Below, piece after piece: positions 1-10,576 of a stretch of DNA of 64,000 nt. This stretch comes from Russula earlei. Lineage: Eukaryota; Basidiomycota; Agaricomycetes; Russulales; Russulaceae. Where the stretch lies: assembly GCA_025769875.1 (NCBI GenBank), contig JAGFNK010000038.1:62001-126000 (forward strand). Reading direction: 5' to 3'. The position numbers and the translations under genes were made by a program. The notes below the pieces were generated by a model that was not told the DNA's origin, made no database searches, and saw only the letters and a list, made by a program, of their open reading frames with translations. Numbering within the stretch: position 1 is the stretch's first letter; the number at the start of each line of letters is the position of its first letter.

Positions 1-45
1 AATGCGATGTGTAGTAGCAAATGGAATGAATACAGAATGGAACAA

Positions 46-927
46 TCACTTGCATATTTCACGATCTGTCCACCCAGAAGGGGATGTTGTGATGCTGCGA
101 AGACAAAGATATTAATTCTTGCTGCCATACCGCTGGATTAAAACTCACCTTCCGACACCTTCCAAATCCCAGCAGTTAGGCAGTGGGCCATCTGAGAGGA
201 CAAAGCCCGATGGCATAATAAATCTGCCTGCTGAAATGCACTCAATGATGGAGACGAGCTCCAGACAGTCACTCTTGATACGGTATCACTGTTTCTGTTC
301 TTTCATGAATAAGAACTTCCTTCCATTGTTCTTACGGCCACCTCCCATTTGAATTCCCTTCTCATCCATATTCCACTGATGTTCCGGTGGTATCCCGTTG
401 TAACTATCCACCAATTCCTGTTGTTTTGCAAAGTAGTCATGGACTACTGCCTTATTGAAAATTTGTGCGTGCTTCAGATCCAACACTCTTGCTTTTGAGA
501 AAGTCAGACTGGAATTGCGTTTGATGAACTGATAGTGCCAGTTTATTCCGGGGTACTGGCCAGAGAGGTCCAGAGCGTGAGCGCGCAGTGCCTTTTGATC
601 CAGAGGCATCGCCTTCGTGGACATTTGGTCACACCAATCGAACAATGTCTTTTCCTGGGCCGGCTTGAGAAGCTGGCTATCCTGGTGGGCTTCCTGACGT
701 GACCTATGCCTCCCAGAAGCTCTGTCTTGTAGCATCCAGCAGGAAACCTTGGAAATTATTGGATAAGGACTTTGCAATGTACGGAACGCAGCGCTCACAT
801 CATGGGCCAGTGCCGCACAAGCAAAAGATCGATGTATACCATTGTTGTAGTTACTCAAAGCAGCCTGCAGCCGCTGCTCATACATGTGGTCTTGTGCTGG
901 CCGACTGGACCATCTGTAACATGGCAT
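46..927 (-). pseudogene. pogo/Fot1-type (Tc1/mariner superfamily) transposase fragment with CENP-B-like helix-turn-helix
   Basis: The minus-strand reading frame has a CENP-B/pogo-like N-terminal DNA-binding part, seen as a long helical region with a LRAHALDLSG segment. It then enters the DDE_1 core at IPPEHQWNMDEKG, the usual first catalytic-Asp motif of Fot1/pogo transposases. After a TGA at 286-288 the same frame continues with LELVSIIECISAGRFIMP. A clean intron (95-148, GTGAGT donor, CGCAG acceptor) leads into TSPSGWTDREICK and a stop at 46-48. The rest of the catalytic core, including the later acidic residues, is absent. The internal TGA sits where relatives usually have Arg, which suggests CGA to TGA deamination. 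The product would have cut and pasted a Tc1-like element in the nucleus; this copy is dead. I am confident of the family. No terminal repeats were found. Confidence 0.8.
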
Positions 928-1745
928 TATGGTGATAGAATAGCAGTGACCCCAGACCCCTCGGAGTTGGCGTATGTGATCACCCAGTTGGAATCAAACT
1001 CTGCACTCCACCATGACAGAAGGCGTGATGCAGGCGTGACCCCCAGCCAAAATATAACTTGAAAACCACTCGATGGACCTCCGTTTTTCATTGCTAGAAT
1101 GACATTAATGGCACTCAATAGTATAAATATGAAGTTTTAAATGTAGTTGTTCAGTCAGATACAGGGGAAAATGAAATTGGCGAGATGGTCATGAACTGGC
1201 AAGTTCCCCATAGGTGATAGTATCATGCGTGCATCAGATCTTGACCATTTATGTCTGTTGATATCGTGTTCAGAACGTGTTGATCATATCTTTCTGAAGA
1301 TGTACTGAATAAAGAAGCAATGAGTATCATTGCTTCTGTCCCAGATGTTCCTGTACTGCCATGTACATCACTTCCTTGATTAGGAAAGTACTTATGACAT
1401 CGAGATTGCTACTAGGGAAGCACTTAATGCTTCCAGCACCGAGATTGTTTACATAGAAGCAACATCACTTCTATGAGCCACCTTTTGCTTCTATAGCACT
1501 GACCAGTACTACAGTAGCACAAACCTTATCCCTGTAGGGCTATATAAAGCCCCCAGTTGTAACAGTTGAGCCCTAAGCTCAACTTAGTTTGCCAATCCCA
1601 AACAGTTGACTCCTACCCCATTTGCAGAGCCCCTCTCATCTTATTGCCATACTCCAGAAGGATCTAGCACTCCTTCCCTCCATGAGTATTGCTTGCTTGA
1701 CTCAAGCATATCTGCATTGGTAGGACATGTTTATAGACGCGACCA
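928..1745. other. Repeat-derived intergenic DNA, no gene recognised
   Basis: No convincing coding frame is visible. The sequence is CpG-poor and contains short imperfect repeats around 1320-1510 (variants of 'ttgcttct' and 'gaagcaat'). A TATATAAAG box lies near 1540 and could belong to an old LTR or to the promoter of the ORF at 1746. Confidence 0.4.
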
Positions 1746-2151
1746 TTGATCTTATTTAAGGCACTTTGGAGCCTTAACAAACAGGAGCAGGACAACTTCC
1801 TCGAAGAGCTCATGGTGCTGTGTCAGGAACTCAGAAGTGCACAAACAAAGCTGATGGAGAGCCTTGATGTGCACAACAAACTACAGCATGCCCTTGTGGA
1901 TTGTGCCATTGATCAGCCACACAAGACTGGGTTGCACTCCTGCCTCCCCATCATGCTCATCTGGACAGCATAAATGCCTGCACCTCATGACCATCACTCA
2001 TCAAGACTCCTCAACCCCACTATGTCATGCAGAGTGGGATGTCATTGCCATTGACTGCAAATCTGAGCAGTATGTACTGTATGTCCCCCCTCCACTCCCA
2101 CCTATTGCTATGACTCATCACTGCTCTGACTCCAGGACTTCACAGGATTGA
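1746..2151 (+). pseudogene. Divergent copy A of a repeat-borne small coiled-coil-like ORF
   Basis: Two overlapping frames together match the 3' part of the ORF at 20357-20700. Shared words include QHKC-HL-TI, a DVIAIDCK segment against DIIYIDCK, and YVLYVP followed by THH/THY. The N-terminal part (EQDNFLEELMVLCQELRSAQ) is helical and coiled-coil-like and aligns with EEHNEALKELTTLCQEF in the other copy. A frame change near 1900-1960 breaks it. Homology continues untranslated to about 2590, where 'gccatgtagtggacagatact' resembles 21080-21110. I do not recognise the family. It is probably an ORF carried by a repeat present in at least two copies here. Confidence 0.45.
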
Positions 2152-3217
2152 TAAATGATATAGCATGTACCATAGCAGGTTGTTCATGACAATGTCAATA
2201 TGTTCCATGGTTTATTCTGTGTGATACAGTCCTTGTAGATTTACTACAATCAAACTTGATACATGCCATTGATATGAACTCCTCGCACTTGGCACTATGG
2301 CCAGCAAAAGCTTACAACGTCACTGGGATCATAGATCTGCCTCAGGCTGGCTGAACAATGAGCATTCCTGACCAGATTCACAAAACACTTTACATATGTG
2401 AGCATGCGAGATCCAGCATTTTGCCAGGAGAATTTTGCATGAAAGTGCATATCTCTGTCATTGGGGCAATTATTGCAACATGGTGATAGGGCACTTATGG
2501 CCTGTAGTTCTCTGGTTTGCACAGGCCATGTAGTGGACAGATACTTCACTTGTGCTCACAAATCAGGTCCCCCCTTTGTTCCACCATGAGTCAGTGATTG
2601 TTCATATTTTGGAATCTGAATTTGTATCTCACAGTGTGTACATCATGTTTCAGAGGTGGTCACTGGCTAAATAGTGACATAATGTGCTCAGGCTTCTGAG
2701 GATGGTAGTCTGCTGGGGTGGTATGTAGTGGTTGTCACTGTGGCTAAGTGGATGTCTCATGTTTCCTGGTTCTCCCCTTCTCCTGGGTCCATATAATTGC
2801 AGCCTCACAACCCCATGTTATTTATTTATTTGCTTGCCATTTTCATACCTTAATGAGCAGGATGTTGTAAACTTATGTCTCATTGCTGATATCAATATCT
2901 GTTTTACATATATGTGCATATGTGTTGTGTTGCACATGTGAATGGGGGGGGTATATTGGTTGACCCCACAAGAATGTACATACCTCCTCATGCTGGCACT
3001 CTGATCTTCCCTGGACTCACTCTCCTCTCTCTCTCCCACAGTTGCTTGCTTGCATCTTGCCTCTCTCCTTCCATGCATGCAGATCATACCTATTTCCTAA
3101 AAAGGAGGCCACTGCATTTCAATAAGCATATTCCCAATGGGCGGAGAGTCAAGCAGGCACTACATAATTCTGCAATTCCCTTTTTCTTTTGTCTTGTCTT
3201 TCACTCAGCTCTTATAC
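2152..3217. other. Non-coding remainder of the repeat unit between copies A and B
   Basis: I see no supported gene. Parts of 2480-2590 are similar to 21040-21130 downstream of copy B, so the flanking DNA was duplicated with the ORF. A short CT-rich tract at 3005-3070 and a TG/CA-rich tract at 2900-2945 are the only other features. Confidence 0.4.
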
Positions 3218-3388
3218 ATGGCCAGAACCAAACAGACTGGTTTTCCTCCCCCTGCAGTCCTACATTGGACTTACAACCAGACTCTTTGCATCATCACACA
3301 TGGCCTACAATGTCATGCATGCTGCAACTTGCAGTTCCATCTCAATGATCACAAGGATGATGAGTCAATGGCCCATGCATGGGAAGCC
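3218..3388 (+). pseudogene. 5' part of an ORF starting with a histone H3-like tail (MARTKQT), split by the gypsy insertion
   Basis: ATG at 3218 opens MARTKQTGFPPPAVLHWTYN. The first seven residues equal the start of histone H3; the match stops before H3 Lys9. The frame runs on with a Cys/His-containing stretch (CHACC) to WEAC, where the gypsy LTR begins. If the 17-kb insert and one AAGCC target copy are removed, the frame continues without a break into the helical segment at 20357. This shows that 3218-3388 and 20357-20503 were one coding exon. It is related to copy A at 1746-2151. The function is unknown. H3-tail mimicry would suggest binding of readers or enzymes that act on H3K4, but that is inference from seven residues. 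Confidence 0.5.
3384..3388. repeat. Left target-site duplication (AAGCC) of the gypsy element
   Basis: AAGCC lies immediately before the LTR start TGTCAAGACA. The identical AAGCC follows the other LTR at 20352-20356. A 5-bp duplication is normal for Ty3/gypsy integrases and ties the two LTRs 16 kb apart to one insertion. Confidence 0.9.
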
Positions 3389-4217
3389 TGTCAAGACACG
3401 TACTGCTGACCCTTAAGGACTCAGGAGCAGGTGGGCAAGGGTCAGAACAGATGATACGTGGCATAGGCAGCATTGAACAAGAGGACGAGCCAAATGACTA
3501 GAATGTACCAGATGGGGACTGGTACATGTTGCTGGAGGCAGAGGCAAAGGTGGGAGGCCAGTGCAACGAAGGGGCTTTAGACAAGGTGGTCATTGAAGAG
3601 TACCTTGGAGGCAAGGGAAGTCTTTAAACTGAGTGGTCGTGGGGGAGTACCCAGGAAGATGAGAGTATCACAAATGGACAGTCTGATGACTGGCATGCTA
3701 CATTGTGGCTTATATACTGTGTACAGGGTTGATTACAAAGGACAGGAACTATTCTAGACTCCTTGGTACCATCCAATAGGACTACAGAGGCATAAACTCG
3801 CTTGTGTCAGGTTTCAGGCTTACTGAGCATATTACTGATCACTGTGGAGCGATGACATGCTTATGATGTCACTGTGGAGCACTTAGTGAGTTGATGAGGT
3901 CATTGGGGAGTTGCTCAGTCAGCCATGATGTCACTGGAGCCTAGATGATGTCATATGAGTTATGCAATGGTTTGTAGGAGTTCATGCTGCTGTTTTGGGT
4001 TCTTGGTGGCTGAGTGGCCATGTGGCTGCCACGCGATGATTACCCGATTAGGAAATGGGTGCCTGGTTGTGTTATAGTGCCTTTGCAATAGCAATATCTT
4101 GCACCACAGGAGGGATAGCCCAAGAAATGGAAGTGTGTTGGCAATGTAAAGCAAGAGAGGTCTCTCTTGAGTATAATAGGACAATATATGGCTAGGTCCT
4201 GCCCTTTGTTTGTAACA
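3389..4217 (-). repeat. 3' LTR of the gypsy element
   Basis: The LTR is 829 bp and runs in element sense from TGTTACAAAC to ACGTGTCTTGACA. It carries a TATATAAG box and, about 33 bp further on, AGACTGTCCA (reverse complement TGGACAGTCT at 3675-3684). It is nearly identical to 19517-20351, with scattered substitutions and a few small indels, so the insertion is not very recent. Confidence 0.92.
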
Positions 4218-4466
4218 TTCATCCCCTCTTTATAGACTTGTTGCTCCTGCAATGGTAGGGGTTTCTTGTTTCTTTGGAAGATGGAGTAGTTTGCATATGT
4301 AGAGTCGAAGTCTTGTTCAATTGTGGGAACTCCCTTGTGTTCTATGGATTGTTTTAGGGATAGCTGTGGTTGATTGGGTGCATGTGATTGCAGGGACTCT
4401 TTGAAACATTCTTTGGTAACAAGGATAAAGGTAGTCGTCGACGGAAGTCATGGTGGGAGCTATTTG

Positions 4467-5648
4467 TTAGGGGTTACCCCTGATGGGAACCATTTTAAGC
4501 GCTTTCAGATATTTCCAATGGAAGTCTTTGACAAGTAGTTGTGCTCTTGATAGGTTAGATGCCAGTTCCCAAGTATTCTCTGTGGCAGAGTATCCTTTCC
4601 ACTTGACTAGGTATTGGAACCCTTTGCAGTTTGGGGAAAGTCGAGAGTTTAAGATCTGTTCTACCTCATATTGTTCTTCTCCTTCGACCAGTATAGGCAG
4701 TGGGTTTGAGAAGTTAGGGCCATGGGCAAAGGTTTCTTTGTAAGGTTTAATCAAGGAATGGTGAAAAACTGGGTGTATCTTCCAAGATTTTGGCAATTCA
4801 AGGCGAACATTTACTGGATATGCAGTGGTGACTTTGAATGGTCCATAGCATCGAGGGGCTAGTTTTGCTTTTGGGTGAGTGGTTCGTAGGTTTGTGGCTT
4901 CCAACCATACTTGGTCCCCTTCTTTAAAGTGAAATGTTGGAGATTGAGGTCCTGATTGTTTCATGATTTCGGTTGCTTGGTTCAGAGAAACAGCTACTTC
5001 TTCCCTGAGTTGGTTTAGTCTTGTTAGTCTTTCTTGGATTGAAGGGAACTTTGATGTAAAGGCAAGGGGTGGAGCAAATGTTGGGTTAAAACTGTACCAG
5101 ACCTCAAAAGGGGGTTTGTTTATTGCACTGTGTTGTCTGGCATTATGTGCAAACTCCATGAAGGGAATTAGTTCTGCCCAATTGTCTGCTTGGTGGTTGC
5201 AAAATATTCATAGGTATTGTTCTAGTTCTTGGTTAACTTGTTCTGTTTCTCCATCTGTCTGTGGGTGGTATGCTGTGCTCAATGATACTTTGATGTTTGA
5301 TTTTTTCCATAGTTCTTGAGTAACCTTGCTGCGAATTGAGGGCCTCTGTCTGTTATTATTTGAGCCAGAAGGCCTATCCTTCTCCAGACATTATTCATGA
5401 TTAATGTTGCTGTTTCTTCTGCTGTGATCATTTTGTGGCAAGGGGTAATGATTATCACTTTGCTGAATCGATCTACCACAACTAGGAGGCTGTCAAAGCC
5501 TTGTGAAATCAGTAGGTCCATGATAAAGTCCATGGTAATGCTTTTCCATACTTCTCCTGCTGGTGTAATTGGTACAAGGGGTGTTTCTGTCTTTGGGCGG
5601 TTCTTTGTGCTTTGGCAAATTGCACAACCTTCTATGTAACTTTTGACA
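4467..5648 (-). pseudogene. gypsy pol 3' part: integrase zinc finger, DDE core and C-terminal chromodomain
   Basis: Read leftwards from 5648, the frame has the integrase zinc-binding CAICQSTK, then the first Asp in ITMDFIMDL and the second in [10 protein letters not shown]. The third acidic residue is in [13 protein letters not shown], within 5160-5278. A stop follows in that stretch (YL*IFCNHQ). The GPF-like region and a chromodomain close the protein: YEVEQIL, then YLVKWKGY and the aromatic cage residues Y, W and Y. The integrase inserts cDNA into the host genome and the chromodomain reads methylated H3. Frame changes at about 5280 and 5160 make it non-functional. The family call is secure. 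Confidence 0.88.
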
Positions 5649-5650
5649 TA

Positions 5651-6261
5651 CAGTGACCCAAAAAAACCGTTCAAATGTTTTGTACATTTTCATTGTATTA
5701 ACCATATCTAGAGAACCACTGCAGCTGATAACATGTTAGTGGCCTTGTTTTAAAGCTCTACATCATAGCTTTGTAATGAAATACTATATATACTATGAAC
5801 ATAATTATGTAAGAAGATACAAGGTATCTCTTCCAGTGTATGCATTTGAACAGTTTTTTTGCCTTGGTATCTAAATAGGGTATATGCCAAAAATCAGTAG
5901 TTTGTGTATCCTCCATTTGCTTTGAACACCTCTTCCACCCTCCTAGGAATACTTTCTATCAAATTCTGCTCTTGTGGATAGAGGCATTGTCCTGTTGAAA
6001 GAGGGTATCTTTGCATTTCTTCTTGAATCTCAATCTGAGAAATAATGAATTCACTAACCAAGTTCAAATGGGTACACCAGCAAACATACCTTATATCTTC
6101 CTAAATAATTATGCTTATGCTGTATAACATATACCATTACAAAGCTATGATGTAGAGCTTGAAAACAAACCTAGTTACATATTATTAGCTGCAGTGGTTC
6201 TCTAGATATGGTTAATACAATGAGAATGTACAAAACATTTGAACAGTTTTTTGGGTCACTG
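5651..6261 (-). mobile_element. Deleted Tc1/mariner element inside gypsy pol, TA target duplication
   Basis: The element is 611 bp. It starts and ends with perfect inverted copies of CAGTGACCCAAAAAA, and the terminal inverted repeats stay recognisable for about 130 bp. TA dinucleotides flank it at 5649-5650 and 6262-6263. Removing it with one TA rejoins the gypsy integrase frame through WWPGMLTYVKSYIEGCAICQ. The interior still encodes, on the minus strand near 5890-5960, ESIPRRVEEVFKANGGYTNY. This is the typical C-terminal tail of a Tc1-like transposase, so the copy is an internal deletion derivative, not an unrelated MITE. Confidence 0.88.
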
Positions 6262-6263
6262 TA

Positions 6264-8075
6264 TGTCAGCATTCCTGGCCACCAATAGTTTCAACTAATT
6301 AGTTCATAAGTTTTCCACTGGCCAGGATGTCCCACAGCAAGAGAGTCATGGTGTAGTTTCAAAATTTTCTTTCATAGGGTGTCATTGTTTGGGATGTAGA
6401 CTTTTTCTTTGAATAATATTAGTCCATCTTCAAGGTTCCAGTCCTGTAGGCCTTTCAACAACCATCTTGGTCCATTCTTTATAATGATTGCTAATGCATT
6501 AGACACTTCTGGGTTGTAGTCTTTACTAGATCGTAGTTGTTGTCAAAGGTCTTGGTCACCAATTGGTTCTGTAGCAGAGGTGTGTGTTGCTCTGATTTTA
6601 AAATATTTATCATCCAGGAGTACCTTTCCATCATTTTCGTTTTGTATCCCCTCTTTAAAGTCTGGCCGCCTGGACAGACCATCCGCTTTGTTCATAGTTC
6701 CTGGGTGATGGGTGATAGTGAAGTCAAAATTGCTGAGAAGGAGTGCCCATCAGGCCTGTTGTTGAGTGAGCTTCTGTTTGGTCATGAAGTATGTCAAATT
6801 ATTATGGTCCATCCGTAGGTCAATAGGATGTGTGGTGTACTCAAGGTAGTGTTGAAAGTGCCAGAGGGATGAGACAATGGCAAGGAGTTCTTTATTGTAG
6901 ATCATGTAATTTCGTTGTGCAGGGTCCAAGGATTTCAAAAAATAGGCCACTGGGTGATATCTGTTAAATTCATCAAGTAGTTCTAAAATTGAGCCAACTG
7001 CAAAGTTGCTTGCATCACAGATGAGTCGAAAGGGTTTAGTATGGTCAGGTAGCATGAGGACTGGGGCTGTTGTGAATGCCTGGATTAATGTTCTAAATGC
7101 CGTTTCTTCATTGTCCTCCCATTTGAAGGGATTTTCTTTCTTTGTTAAATTAAACAAGGGTCATGCCATTCATGAGTATTGGTGGATAAATTGTCAATGG
7201 AAGTTGCAGAATCCTAGAAAAGCTTGTACTTCAGTAACATTGGTTGGAGTAGGCCATTTTGTAATGCCTAATAACTTGTCCTGGTCCATGGATATTCATC
7301 CTTGGGAGATATTGATGCCTAGGTAGCTAATAGAGGTTTGTTGAAAAGCACACTTCTCTGGTTTCAAATATAAGTCGTGGTCTTGGAGTGTCTTTAGGAC
7401 CCTATGTGTCCAATCATCAAGTTTGTTCAGGGTTTGTGCCATGATTAATATATCATCTAGATAAATGACCACTTGTTCAGTGGCAATATATTGTGCTAGG
7501 ATGGTGTTCATAAGACATTGAAAAGTGGCTGGGGCATTGCAGAGACCAAATGTCATTATCAGGGGTTTGAAAAGTCCTAAAGGTGTCTTGAATGCTGCAA
7601 GGTGTTCATCACCCTCTCTTAGGTGGATATTGTTGTATCCCCATCGTACATTGAACTTGGTGAAGTATTGGGCTCCCTGGAGTGTATGCATCTTTGATAG
7701 TTGCTGTATTCAGGGCTCTGTAGTCTTGTACTGGTCGTAGAGTTCCTCCTTTCTTTTCTACAAAGAAGAATGGACTGGCAATAGCTGCTTTTGATGGTCA
7801 AATAGTGCCTCTCTTCAAATGTTTGTCTAGATATTCTTTTAGGGCTTGTAATTCCTTGGGAGTAAGTTGATAGATGCCACAATCACATTGGGTGACTCCT
7901 GGTTTCAGGTTGATTGCATGGTCCCATGGTTTGTGAGCAGGAAGACGTTGGGAGGCTTGTTCATCAAACACCTCTCACCATTTCAGGAATTGGGGGGGAA
8001 TGAGTTCCTCTAGTGCCTTCTGTGGTGTTTCAGACATTGCTAACTTAGTAGATGTTGTTGATTTTGCTCATATGT
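6264..8075 (-). pseudogene. gypsy pol 5' part: reverse transcriptase and RNase H
   Basis: Read leftwards, the frames give [20 protein letters not shown] (RT start), then FGLCNAPATFQCLMN and the catalytic YLDD in VVIYLDDILIM. The thumb and connection (YLKPEKCAF) and the RNase H-like domain follow, with FRLICDASNFAVGSIL and YNKELLAIV. Frameshifts occur at about 7650-7690 and 7160-7300, and stops lie around 7800 and 7900. The region from 6490 to 6740 links RNase H to the integrase zinc finger. The protein copied element RNA to cDNA in cytoplasmic particles; this copy is broken. Confidence 0.88.
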
Positions 8076-8077
8076 TA

Positions 8078-8485
8078 TTGCCGTTTTCAGCGCACTTGGC
8101 GGAGCTTGAATTCCACCCAAATCGGCGCAGAAACCCCCTCAAACATGCGGGATGAATATGTCCCTCAAAACAGCTTCAATTCATATGACATTTATTGTCC
8201 CTGAATCGCCTGAATGAGGGCTAGGCAGCCCCATTGTTTTCATGAGATTTGAGTGAGAATTGGTGGAGCTGGACTCAAGCCACCTCCACATGTGTATTAG
8301 ATGAATTACAACTCAAAATCATGGTCTATATCTATTATTTTTCCCTCATGTTGTACCCATGGGCTGTCTTGAGGCAGCCCCATAGTGTTTTTGACTCAAG
8401 TGTTGTGGTGTGCAACATTGTTTTCAGTGTGATCAGAGTGACGGCCAGCCACTCATTGTCCCTCTTACCTCTCCATTCTGACCAT
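8078..8485 (+). repeat. Left terminal inverted repeat of TIR element copy 1
   Basis: This 408-bp repeat recurs at 10577-10984 (inverted), 32085-32492 and 34273-34681 (inverted), with an older diverged copy at 26310-26718. All end internally at ATTCTGACCAT or its complement. A short open frame beginning MSENWWSWTQ runs inward in all four copies. It could simply reflect recent common origin. Confidence 0.88.
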
Positions 8486-8502
8486 ACACATACCCTGCGC
8501 CC

Positions 8503-10422
8503 ATGCCCGTTCCAGCCTCTGTCCCTACATCGTGCACCATCGCCTCCGCCTCGCCTGCCTTGCCCATTGTCCCTGTGGTTCCCACCTCGTCCGCCATTCC
8601 CGTCACCTCGTTCACCGCCACCATCCTCGACTCGCCAGCCATCATCGCCTTGGCTCCACCTGCCGTCGCCGTCCCAGCATCGCCCGCATTTGCCATCGTT
8701 GCCACCTCGTCTGTCCCCACCACCGTAGCCTCAGCCGTGACATCGCCTATCGCCACTGTCCCCGTCTTAGCCCAACCAGCTCCCGCGCCCTCAGTGTCGC
8801 CTGCTATGGCCACTGTCTCAGCTCCATGCACAACCACCATCTCAACCTCGCCCACCGATGTTTTAGTGCCGCCCGCCACTTCAGCCCTTGCAGCCTCGTC
8901 TGCCACCCCCGCCTTTGTCTCATCTGCTCCCGCGCCCTCAGTCGTCTCATCGCCCTCAGTCTTGTCCATTGCCTCGTCTGTTGCCACAGTAGCCTCAGTC
9001 GTGCCAGCCGCTGACTTCGCATCAGTCTCTGTCTTAGCCTCGCCCGTACTCGTCAGTTCAGCCCAGTCCGTCATAGCACCAGCATCGCCAGCCGCCGCCG
9101 TCTCCACCCTGCCCTCAGCCTCAGCCTTCTCAGTCTCAGCCGCCACCACCGCGCCCCTAGTTTTGCCAGCCATCTCTGTCGCCGCACCTTCAGATCAGTC
9201 AACTGCTGCCACCGTGCTCTTAGCCTTGCCAGCCACCTTAGTCTCGTCAGCCGCCACCGTAGCCTCAGCCTCAGCCACCAATGTCTTAGCACCACATGCC
9301 ACTGTCTCCACCACCGTCTCACAAGCCACCACTGCCACGCCCTTGTCAGCCACAGCTGCTGTCGCCCCTGCATCGCCCTCAGTCGTCACCTCTGCCCCGT
9401 CCGCCTCCACCATTGCACCAGCTCAGTCCGCTGCCACTTTCTCAGTCTCAGCCTCAGTCTTCTCAGTCTCAGCCACCGCTTTAGTAGTTTCGCACGACAC
9501 CAGCACCGCCACACCATCGCAACCCCTTGCCACCAGCACCACCCCAGAAGACCAAGAAGGCCTCGGCCATGAACTTAGCCACAACATGCCACAACAGGAG
9601 CAGAAGCCACCGCCACACCGCCACCACAGGAGAAGCAGTCGCCGATGCCAACAGCACACTGCACGCTGCCTCCCACATTGCCTCCCCATCCGTTCGTGCG
9701 CTCTCACCCACATCTGCTGCCAACACCTGCAGTGGAGACGACCCCACCACCACCGCCACAAGACGACAGATCCCACCCCCGCGCAAGCCACCCCACGCAT
9801 GCTCTTTCTCGAGTCCTCGCCACCTACGTCTCTATCTACAAACTCACGCTCACTGCCTACGCCTTCGCTCCTCATCCACACCTGTTGCCACCACCTGCAA
9901 TGGAGACGACCACACCGCCACCGCCATAAGACAACACCACCACCACGCAGCTGCCATCTCGTCACCGCTGCCCTCATCTCCATTGCCTCCATTTCCCATC
10001 GCCCTTGCCTCTTCCATCATTGCCATCGCCCTTTGCCGCCTTCATGTCTTCCACAGCACAAGCAGCTGCAACCACCACCTCAATTCAGACGTGAAAGGCT
10101 CAAAACACTCGCATTCAGACGCTTGACCAAGGACGGTCAAAGTTTCAAGCCCCCGGGAGGTGTAAGGAAGATTATGGCTGGCCTCAAAATCACATGCAAA
10201 AACACGACACAACACAACATGAGACTGACACCTCAGTTCCCTTTCATCCCTTGCCACCTCCCTCTTGTTCCAGGCAGTCCACCGACTGCACACCACAAGC
10301 CATCTTGTGTGCAACATCAAGACCTTGATCACATTGCCCAGCCCTCGCCACCAACCACGCGTGCATGCACACCTCAGCACACTAGATGCGTTCGCGTCTC
10401 AAGCCTTTCACAACCACCTTGA
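8503..10422 (+). other. Long low-complexity ORF (Ala/Ser/Thr/Val/Pro-rich, 639 codons) inside TIR element 1
   Basis: An uninterrupted frame encodes hundreds of residues made almost only of A, S, T, V and P in irregular short repeats. It turns into His/Pro-rich sequence after about codon 340. The opposite strand is also open over much of this length, which is expected for such biased DNA, so openness alone is weak evidence of coding. In copy 2 the same segment follows a Gag-like domain through a linker reading QRERQLCSADKDEDDYTYPV. This suggests that it is the disordered C-terminal tail of that protein. No function can be assigned. Confidence 0.4.
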
Positions 10423-10480
10423 CTGTCTCAACAAGTCTTGATTCACTTTCATGCCTTTCATCTCTAGTACCTCTCTCCTG

Positions 10481-10490
10481 TATATAAAAA
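10481..10490 (+). promoter_or_regulatory. TATA box facing outward toward the right TIR of element 1
   Basis: TATATAAAAA is followed by the conserved stretch CACCCTAGCTACTCTGTAG. The same block occurs at the matching place in copy 2 (32579-32588, minus strand). Transcription would run through the terminal repeat and out of the element. Confidence 0.45.
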
Positions 10491-10576
10491 CACCCTAGCT
10501 ACTCTGTAGTAGAAAGAGTTCAGAATACGACCCCTCTTTGCAACCCACTCCTCTCTGTCTGTGAAAAACAAGAAGG

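Noticed and set aside
2818..3087. Minus-strand ORF in the spacer before the MARTKQT ORF
   Set aside because: It is low in information, overlaps TG/CA and CT repeats, and has no supporting feature.
8050..8090. 8-11 bp Mutator-type target duplications around the 408-bp TIR elements
   Set aside because: Flanking 8-11-mers do not match at either copy; only TA is duplicated at both.
8249..8480. ORF MSENWWSWTQ... found in all four terminal repeats
   Set aside because: The repeats are nearly identical, so its conservation is not independent evidence. It has no start context or domain, and it lacks codon-level constraint that I could see.
8433..9173. Long minus-strand ORF rich in Ala, Glu, Gly and Thr opposite the Ser/Ala ORF
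   Set aside because: It is the shadow of highly biased DNA. The plus-strand frame is the one that follows the Gag-like domain in the other copy.
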